Shown: one piece after another, positions 55,581 through 64,000 of the stretch
Layout of the letters: each line of letters opens with the position of its first letter
Position numbering within the stretch: the first letter of the stretch is position 1
Assembly: GCF_029784135.1 (NCBI RefSeq)
Contig: NC_073746.1
Coordinates: forward strand, 107,962,661 to 108,026,660
DNA length: 64,000 nt
Direction of reading: 5' to 3'
Source: Toxorhynchites rutilus septentrionalis
Taxonomy: Eukaryota > Arthropoda > Insecta > Diptera > Culicidae
The notes under the pieces: generated by a model
The model's database searches: none
What the model was told of the DNA's origin: nothing
What the model saw: the letters and a program-made list of their open reading frames with translations, nothing else
Translations under genes and position numbers: made by a program

Positions 55581-57480
55581 CTATGTTCTACTAGACAAGC
55601 CATTTGGACATTTATTTTTAATTCATCAATATGGGTATCAAACGAAAGGGCTTGACTAGTAGAATCACCTGGGTGACGTCTTTGGAGAACCCCTATTGAA
55701 CTGACAGAAGCCAGCATATTGAGTATCCCACTGACATTTTCCCTTTGTTTTCACATGAATTGGGCATCCCACTGACAGTTCTGCTTGAGCTTTTGCTAAT
55801 GATCCAAGCACCAATCATAGCCCGGCTGAGTAGAACATACCAATATCTTTATGTTGTCTATAGTAAGTTCTTCTAACATATCGTCCAGGTCTTCACTTGC
55901 ATATAGTTCCTCAATATCCTAATTGGAACTCGATGGGATAATACTCGAAACTTTTATTCTAACGCTTCGCACTATTTCGCCGTTACTACCTTACTCGCTT
56001 TCAGATTTACTATTACGCCGTCTGGGTGACATTTTAAGGATGAAAAAAAACACATGTGTGTCTAAACAAAGTTCTTTTTTGGAATAAACAGGGGCTTATC
56101 CGCGTTGCGCAATTATTATTCTCATTCTCAGAAAAAAACTTGCAACTTGCTACTTCTTTTAGCTTAATAATGTAATGTAATAATGTAATAATGTGTGATT
56201 TTCAAAACTATGTTATTTTTCGTGTTTGAGTAAATTAAAATCATGAATTTTTGGGTGAAAACCCATCAATAACTGTGAGTAGGAATAAGATATTGACAAG
56301 TTCTTCACCGCAAAATGTTGGTCTTGATAAGCTCTAAAAATCGTACGAAGACAGCTTTGATGTAGAATTTGAAATATAAAAGTTAGAGCAAAAAAAACCG
56401 CTTTTTCATGGTCACCCTAATGCAACTTAGGTAATAAGCGCTAAATCGATTATATTAAAAGATAGAAAAAAGCTTTGTTCTACAAAGTATTTAATATATA
56501 TTATTTAAAATTCTACACCAAAATTGTCTTCGTACGAGCATCAATAACTTTTATTGATGTGTTTTCACCCAAAAACTCATGATTTCAATTTTAATTTACT
56601 CAAATACAAAAAATAAAATATCTTTGAAAATCACATATTATATAGAGTGAAATTTGTTCTTTCAAATTCCGTCAACAAACATTTTTTATGTTTGCCCCAG
56701 AAAGAATGGCAAGCAATTGAAAAGAGCGTATTTTTTGGGAAGAATTATCAATAACTTTAAAAAATAGAGTGAGTTGAGATATTGATAAGTTCTGCATCGC
56801 AAAATGTTTGTATCAGTATGTTCTAAAAGTCCTTCGAAGACAGTTTGTATGTAGAATTTGAAATATAAAAGTTAGAGAAAAAAAAACAGTTTTTTTAATG
56901 GTGATCCCGACGCAAATTATGAAAACGGCGCTATATCGGTTATTTCAAGAGATAGAAAAAACTTTGTTCTACAAAGATGTTCTAAATAACTGAATCTACA
57001 ACATTGTCGAACTATGTTTACCTCTATCTACAGAGATAAGAATGTTAGATTTTTTATGCCATCGACAATTTTTGTCACCCTATTTTTGGCAACATGAAAA
57101 TGAGAGCTCTATCATATGTAACAACTTTGTCGAAGACAGTTTTTGTCTAGAGAATAACTGTCGAGCTCTAAATGCTTCTCCAGGACCATTGTGCAATGAA
57201 ACCACAATCGATGCGTTAATTACTAACAAAATAGTTCTACACATTCAATCTGCGGGACGTGTGTTCGCATTAAAAAAAATAATTTTATTACTTTTTTGTG
57301 CATCGCTGGAAGAAGATGACCTTGATTTACGAGCGGTAGAATAGCAGAATGACAGTACAGGGTTATATCGCTAACTGCTTTGTATATCAATGCATTATAA
57401 TTGGGATTTATGAACTAAAAGTATAGGGTGTTTTCATAGAGACAGATAAAACTTCAAATTTAGACAAAACTAAAATAAAT
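55581..57480. other. AT-rich repeats without recognisable gene
   Basis: At 55600-55690 a minus-strand block matches the RTE-like 3' end seen at 19225 (GATACCCATATTGATGAATT). At 56310-56420 and 56800-56910 a block with ATGTAGAATTTGAAATATAA and AAGTTAGAG occurs twice about 490 bp apart, a diverged tandem duplication. The rest shows only chance frames. Confidence 0.4.
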
Positions 57481-59990
57481 TCCTTGTCATTTTCATTAGA
57501 AAGTGATTTCCGGCATATGGCTACCTTGACTGGCTCGGAGAAGTTCAATTTTCGATCATTTTATTCAACATTGGAGCTCGATAGATACAATCAAGACGGG
57601 TCTATGGTACTAGGTGAGGCCGTTTCGTCACTAAGTTGGTTAGGGGAGGGGTATATGAAAACAGTACGGAAGAAAGCAGAAGGGGAATTCTTTCCTTGAA
57701 GCGTGAAAGAGACAGACTGATCACGAGCGAGCTTGGGCACAAACGTATTGTGTTTTGTTTACAAACAAAACACAGTAGACTTACAAGATGGCTGAAGAGT
57801 GGTTTTAGCAAGTTGGCCCACCTTACGATATACTTCTACGCGCCTTGGATACAATACGGTACCGCGACTTATGAGAAATGGCCTTTCAGACATCTTGAAT
57901 TTTGTATGTAAACAATCAGCAATATTTTGCAATATTTTCTTTGCTTTTTGTGGGTGGAATTATTTTGATGGCAATAAGAGCATTGAAAAGTTGAAAGGTA
58001 AATATTTTACGGTTAACGCTTGGTTGGTAATATATTCTATCTTATGTTATGTTTCAGCTCAAGTGAACAAATCGACTCTTGGTGATGGAAATATTTTTCC
58101 CGCGTTTTGCAGTTAGAGACGTCGGTTAATCGTTCGATTAATTCAAATTATCGAATATCTGAAATTTTGTATCGAATAATGAAAAATCAAAATATGAATA
58201 CACCGAATAATTATCAAAGTAATCGCGATTAATGAAAAAGGGAACCATTTTTTTCAAAAAATACAGTGCAAAATTTGTTTAACCCTCCTGTACTCGCGTG
58301 CAAAATCATAACTCGTATACTCGTGCTCGTCACAGACCGAAAGTTGAACTTCTCTGTAATATTACTATTGTATATCGTTTTAGCTTTATTGGTATTTATT
58401 TGAAGAAGAGGGTATAATAGAATGAAAAATGTCCAGAAAATATGTTCTCTTCATCTTCATTCAATTTTAATAGTCATCTAATTTAGCCTCTTCAATACAT
58501 AGAAATTTTTGATACTTTAACACAAATGGTGGCCCCTCATGAATCTCATGGTTAGCGTACCTATCTACCTACTTCACCTACCAAATTTGCAGTAGTATTA
58601 ATCCAGGAAAGGGTCGGTTAGAAACCTTTCTCATTCATAGGGTCTTTACACAAGAGATGTAGGATTTGTTTTTGTTTGTTTTCAATAAAACGATTAATTC
58701 TTGTGTTGATTTTCAAATCATACTTCAAAGTGGTTTTAAAGCAGACATGGAGATTACGTATTGAATACTCTCTCCTGATTTGTGTTTTCATTTTTCTTGA
58801 TTTCGAAAATTGTAGATGACAACGCTGCTCCTAGCGACCGTTTGCAGGGCAGGGAGACATTTCATCATATTGGAGAAATTGCTTTACTTTGTAGACAATT
58901 TACATCAAGTATTGTTCCAGAATTGAGTGAATTGTTTGGGGTCGTTTGTCTGCTCTCAGCCACCATCCCTTTTTACCGTTCTGGTCGTTTGTCTGCTATC
59001 AGCCACCACAGCAAAGAACTATACTAATCTCATTCTCCACGTAACAATTTATCAGTTCACACTTTTTATAAACGAATTTTAATATCTAGTGAACTTGTTC
59101 ACAAATCAAAACAGTGCTTCTATGAATAGTAAATAACGGTACGCAGTATAAACAAAAGTTGTTACCCATGCTTGAGAAAAGGCTTAATGCAAAATTTCAT
59201 GCAATGTGTAGATGTAATGAGTATTGTTCTTTATGTTCAAACAAAAACTTGTGACATTTGCAAAAACCAGAGCTACATTTTAGGGACTGTTTCTAAAGAT
59301 ATCACATGAAGACATTTTTTTACACATATTCTTTATATGAAAGTAACACATTGAAACACATGTTTAGAGCAATTCCAAATAAAATCGACAAATGACAAAA
59401 CATGAATATTTTTGATTCGAATGAAAGTTTGTATTCCGTTTGGGTTGAAGGAAATATGAGTTTTCCACAGCAATTGGGATTTTTTTGACTCAAGCGTAAC
59501 TTTTGTAAAGGGCGTATCGATTTTAGTAGGAGAAATCTTTGATTATTTATATCTCAAAAACTATGAGTCGTACCGAAATAGTGTCTTAGAAATAGTTATA
59601 TAGTATTAATGTCTAAACATGAAAAAAATATACATAGAGAAAAAAAAACTAGTACTTTTTTTATTTACAAAAAAAAACTTTAATTTGCAGTATTCAAAAT
59701 ACATATTTTTTATTTTTTTTTTCAATTTTTTCATATAAAATAGAAGTCATGTAGAAAATTTAAAAAATGGGTCCAAGAAGGTAAAACTATTTTTGACGAA
59801 CTTTGTAGAACATCGAATTTAAATGAATTTTTGTACGTTAACAATCATTTTTAGCCACAAATTATGATTCCTGATGTGATTTAAAACAAAAAAAGGTCAT
59901 TATAAATCTCCTTCTAAATGCAGCCATTCTCGAGGTATTTTGAAACATATTTCTAATTTATTGTCTTTTTTAAAGTAAACATTCCCTTTT
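57481..59990. other. Unassigned intergenic sequence
   Basis: Several overlapping frames of 70-105 codons at 57484-58116 lack a convincing start, motif or codon bias. TTTAACCCTCCTGTACTCGCG at 58278 is a single transposon-like end related to 34570. 59000-59990 is AT-rich. I find no supportable gene. Confidence 0.4.
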
Positions 59991-61860
59991 AATATGTTTG
60001 TCGTGTTATACCGTCATCTATCAGCCACCGTCATGTTCATGAAATTTTATGAATTTGCTTATAATTTCCAACAACTTTTCCAAATACATCATCATGGTAA
60101 AAATATATGTTTAGGAGTTACGTTGAAAATCATTTGAACACATGTGGGTTAATATAAAACGTAGCGATATTAAAAAATGTTTTTTTTTATCTAAATACAA
60201 ACTTTTAACATGTTATACATGTTGCGCCAACAGAACACAACATTTATAAAAGGAAAAAAAATATAATTCTCTACAATTTGGTCAAATAATTCCTATATTT
60301 ATCGGAGTACAAGAGATACTAATAATAATACTAGAATTTTTAGCATTTATTTTTTATCAACATTTATTTTTATCAACTAACAATTTTGTTGTATATAATT
60401 AAATTTTTTCATTATTTTTTTATATTTCTATACACATTATGATAACTTGCTGCATTTTCGTTAGAATACAACTTTGCTGTTACTTCATTCGGATACAGGT
60501 ACAAAAGAATGATACTTTTGGGTACCTGGAATTTGTTTGGTGTTGTCATACATGCTACTCAACTCTTCCACACCCTGATCATATTCTTCTTGTGACATAT
60601 ATGAAAATGAAAATTTTGTAAGATAGTCTTTTCGTTTGCTAGCCCAGTCAAATAACGTTTTTGCACTCGTAATCGGATGTTCATGCTGCCTAGCCAAACT
60701 AGCTCTTGTTGCCATCCGTTTTAATGTACCACCAATTGCATCACAAGGTCCTTTGCCGTGTGATGTTGCAAAAAATTCCAATCAGTGTCAATGTCGTATT
60801 TCGATTTAAACAGACATAAACTCGCAGTTTTTTTTCTATTTTTATAGTGGGATGCAGCACCATCCGACATGAATTTTATTCATTTTACCTGCAACAGCAA
60901 ATTTCAATAATGTTACCAATATTGAAATAAATACTTGCACAGCTATTGTGTCATGACTTAAAACTTCAAATATAACTACAAAGCTTAAATTTGCCAGAGA
61001 ACCTTTTTCATCTCTATTATAAACGACGAATGGATGGATTGTTGCTCGATCATTGTTCCAGTGATGACTTTGAACTTCATCTTGAAGCACAAATGAATAA
61101 TTTTCGGAAAAATCGCAAATCACAACAACCTCATTTTCTTGCAAATTAGCTTTTATATTGCTAAGAAATGTGGACTGTTGTGTTTTAATGTAATCATGAG
61201 TAAGTAATTTTTCTATTTTTTCGCAAAAATACGATACAAATTCTTCCACCGGTTTTACAAGAGTTACTATGTCGCATCGATCAGTAGAAATCCATTGTGC
61301 ATAAGTGATTTCAATTAAATTGCGTTCCTGAAGCTCATCTAGAAACCAGTTTCCATTGCTGGGCATTTCTTACATTCACGAAGGTAACAGTATTTTGATC
61401 TATTTGATTTGTTACATAGTATTTTTTCCATATATTCTTTGCATTCAATGATAAAGGAATATTTTTTGAGACTGTTGAGCATAAGATTTACATTTTCATG
61501 GAATGTACAAACACAAACGTTATGATTTCCTGAACTACTCAGCAATTTGCAATGCTTCGGACGCATTGATGCAAAAGAGCTAAATCCAATTTTGCAATTT
61601 GGATTAAGTTCCTTAAATCTGTTGAAAGTTTCCCGTAATGATGTTATTAATAACCTTTTTTGGATGTGTTGACGCTTCCCATCTTTGGCTACAGAAACAT
61701 ACTCTCTTTCTCCAGGTAATGATCGACTGATATCGTCGTCATTATAAAATTCCGAAACATGATTTTTAACATCTTCACTTGAACTTGGTCCATATTTGCT
61801 ATGTGTTGTCGATAATACACCTTTTTCATTTGTCAGTTTTTTGGCTTGAATTTCCATATA

Positions 61861-63141
61861 TTAGGCTGTCAAAAAAGTCTTGCGGTATTTCCGCGAGGTG
61901 TCGGTGTAAGCGCGTAGTTCTATTTGTATTCATTGTATCGAGTCATACAATAGCTTGTTGGAAAGGTATTTTTGCGCGCTATAATATAGTCCTTGACAGT
62001 GTTTTGTTTGGTTAAGTCGTTCGTGAGTTATAGTGTCGCAAATATGGAGCAAAATAAAGAGAAAATCCGACATATTTTACAGTACTACTATGACAAAGGC
62101 AAACATGCATCTCAAGCTGCCAATAAAATTTGTGCAGTTTATGGACCCGATACAGTTTCCATTTCCACCGCACAACGATGGTTTCAACGTTTTCGTTCTG
62201 GTGTAGAGGTCGTCGAAGATGCGCCACGCTCCGGAAGGCCTGTCGTCGAAAATTGCGACAAAATCGCTGAATTAGCCGAGAAAGACCGGCATAGTAGCAG
62301 CCATATCATCGGCCAAGAGCTGGGGATAAGTCATCAAACCGTTATTAACCATTTGAAGAAGCTTGGATTCACAAAGAAGCTCGATGTATGGGTGCCACAC
62401 ACGTTGACGCAAAAAAACATCTTTGACCGTGTCGACGCATGTGAATCGCTGCTGAATCGCAACAAAATCGACCCGGTTCTGAAGCGGATGGTGACTGGCG
62501 ATGAAAAGTGGGTCACTTACGACAACGTGAAGCGTAAACGGTCGTGGTCGAAGCTCGCTGAAACGGCTCATACGGTGGCCAAGCCCTCATTAACGGCCAG
62601 GTTCTGCTGTGTGTTTGGTGGGATTGTCAAGGAATAATCTATTATGAGCTGCTTCCCTATGGCCAAACGCTCAATTCGGACCTGTACTGCCAACAACTGG
62701 ACCGCTTGAAGGTAGCACTCATGAAGAAGAGGCCATCTTTGATAAACAGAGGCCGCATTGTCTTCCATCAGGACAACGCCAGGCCACACACTTCTTTGGT
62801 GACGCGCCAGAAGCTCCGGGAGCTCGGATGGGAGGTTCTTTTGCATCCGCCGTATAGTCCGGACCTTGCACCAAGTGACTACCACCTGTTTTTGTCCATG
62901 GCGAACGAGCTAGGTAGTCAGAAGTTAGCCACAAAAGAGGCCTGTGAAAATTGGCTATCCGAGTTTTTTGCCAATAAGGAAGCGAACTTCTATAACAGGC
63001 GTATTATGAAGTTGGCATCTCGTTGGGAACAAGTCATCGAACAAAACGGCGCATATTTGACTTAAAACAGATGATTGTAACTAATTTTATGAACAAATGA
63101 AAATTAAAAAAAAATACCGCAGGACTTTTTTGTCAGCCTAA
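61861..63141 (+). mobile_element. mariner-family element with TA target duplication
   Basis: TTAGGCTGTCAAAAAAGTCT at the left and, inverted, TTAGGCTGACAAAAAAGTCC at the right; TA flanks it at 61859-61860 and 63142-63143. The length of 1281 bp and a single transposase frame are typical for mariner. Confidence 0.9.
62044..63065 (+). pseudogene. mariner transposase (D,D34D), one frameshift
   Basis: Part 1 from the ATG at 62044 carries two helix-turn-helix units (SISTAQRWFQRFRSG..., QELGISHQTVINHLKKLGF), then WVPHTL and GDEKWVTY. A small indel near 62600 shifts the frame just before the first catalytic aspartate (VWWD). Part 2, to 63065, has VFHQDNARPH and YSPDLAPSDYHLF, the second and third aspartates. 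All catalytic residues are present but split between two frames, so this copy is inactive. Confidence 0.85.
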
Positions 63142-63584
63142 TATTTATTAACGCCAAATTCTTCTTCCATTTTTTGCACGGACCAAGACTTAGGCAAAAC
63201 TGTATATTGCTGTTTTGGGAATCTTGCGAAGATGCTGAAACGACTGAAACTATTGATGGTACTTCTTTTAAAGTATTTCCTACTGCTGTACTGATCTGCT
63301 CCTCAGTATTACACTGCTTTGGTTTGGAAGAGTATACAGATAAACGGCATGATCCGCAAATTTTTAAAGATGTATCTAAAAGGATATTGCATCCCATTGA
63401 CTTAAGTTTCTCAATCATTGACACGGTTAAGAAACGTTTTTCAGATGAACATTTCTTACCGTTTTTCGGAAACAGTCTACAAAACGAAAAAAAAAATTGT
63501 AGTCCATTGTGGTATACTGTTATTCACTCTATAAGGAAGATTGTTCGACTGATGAACGATGTTTGAATATGAGTAACTTTATAT

Positions 63585-63710
63585 ACATTATAGAGGTACC
63601 TTAAAGGTACCTGACTTTATATACCTGTACAGAGGTAGCTTAAAGATATCTGACTTCATATACATTTACAGAGGTAGCTTAGAGATACCTGACTTCAGGT
63701 ATAATCTAGG
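63585..63710. repeat. Short tandem repeat, about 46-bp unit, nearly three copies
   Basis: Units of the form AGAGGTAGCTTA, then TACCTGACTT and ATATAC repeat from 63585 to 63710 with small changes. They lie between the decayed transposase and the right inverted end of the transposon. Confidence 0.6.
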
Positions 63711-64000
63711 CATAACGTAAACAAGTTAATTATATTTGAACCCATAACGTTCGGTTGAATCAACAAGGTGTATTTGTTGTTGGGATTTCAATTCTACTGC
63801 TCCTGTTTTGGTTGTGTAACACGAATAATATGTTAAAAGTTTGTATTAAGATAAAAAAGATTTTTTAATATCTTTTATCATATATTCATATATTTTATCA
63901 TATATTTTTACCATAATGATGTATTTGGAAAAGTTGTTGGAAATTATAAGCAAATTCATAAAAATTCATGAACATGACGGTATAACACGACAAACATATT

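Larger units (their letters stand above)
60485..63560 (-). pseudogene. Decayed transposase, split by a mariner
   Basis: Upstream part (63560-63144): LFPKNGKKCSSEKRFL then LKICGSCRLSVYSS, a cysteine-rich N-terminus that starts after a TTTTGTAG acceptor, so an earlier exon is likely. After the mariner (61857-60842): FYNDDDISRSLPGEREYVSV, KIGFSSFASMRPKHC, NVCVCTFHENVNLML and VVICDFSENYSFVLQDEVQS, then SDGAASHYKN in a shifted frame. The last part (60781-60485) starts EFFATSHGKGPCDAIGGTLK. At least two frameshifts (near 60885 and 60782) break it. This Asp-rich family is common in invertebrate genomes; I cannot place it firmly, with Sola a possibility. Mariner excision would leave the frame continuous. 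Confidence 0.6.
59991..64000. mobile_element. DNA transposon with about 100-bp inverted ends (right end cut by window)
   Basis: 59991-60109 and 63899-64000 are inverted copies: AATATGTTTGTCGTGTTATA on the left equals the complement of the last bases of the window. The left copy has an extra 17 bp (CTATCAGCCACCGTCAT). Similarity probably continues beyond 64000, so the termini and target duplication are not defined. The interior carries one decayed transposase gene on the minus strand, split by a mariner. Confidence 0.7.

Noticed and set aside
57484..58116. Cluster of overlapping plus-strand frames (71-105 codons)
   Set aside because: Three frames overlap with no preferred one, no domain, no splice model and no homologue I can name.

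Overview
The window is eukaryotic and reads as a transposon-dense intergenic stretch of a mosquito (Culicidae, probably culicine) genome. The evidence is short spliced introns of 57-103 bp, two copies of a tRNA-derived SINE resembling Feilai of Aedes, an RNase H-bearing I/LOA-type LINE, mosquito-style hAT, mariner, PIF/Harbinger and ISL2EU-like DNA elements, an insect errantivirus-like element, and histone H2A fragments with canonical histone 3' stem-loops. I see no bacterial features, CRISPR array or rRNA. The species is an inference.

Layout. 1-7956: an LTR retroelement with at least 1.42 kb LTRs that look identical, a tRNA-Lys primer site and an intact gag but no pol. 7957-12828: an I/LOA-type LINE missing the start of ORF1 at exactly the LTR edge, so the LTR element probably landed inside it. 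12880-13440: a two-exon gene for a small secreted secapin-like peptide (minus strand). 13.9-16.0 kb: decayed histone H2A units. 16.1-18.95 kb: an inverted-repeat element with a PIF/Harbinger transposase relic and a SINE. 19.86-20.88 kb: a hAT element with an 8-bp target duplication. 20.75-34.54 kb: a tandem array of three copies (A, B, C) of a second secapin-like gene, separated by two copies of an undescribed repeat called X here; a third, inverted X lies in the intron of copy A. 34.57-36.0 kb: nested inverted-repeat elements and a 26-bp perfect palindrome. 36.1-51.1 kb: an errantivirus-like gag-pol-env element broken by a Harbinger element (gag), a complete ISL2EU-like transposon (integrase), a LINE fragment (env) and an R4-like LINE (env 3' part). 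55.1-59.9 kb: a SINE and AT-rich relics. 59.99 kb to the window end: a DNA transposon with about 100-bp inverted ends whose decayed transposase is split by a mariner.

The only convincing non-transposon genes are the four secapin-like loci. All have the same build: signal peptide plus acidic or polar spacer in exon 1, a phase-0 intron, and a short exon 2 with a CPxG...G..CR core. The array shows its own history: copy B matches C on its left side and A on its right, the footprint of unequal crossing over, and only copy A carries an X element in its intron and a 545-bp Mutator-like element just upstream of its start codon. A 16-bp dyad, GACGTAGTCCTACGTC, recurs through the X elements, the secapin-like flanks and the ends of the 16.1-18.95 kb element; it is the least explained signal here.
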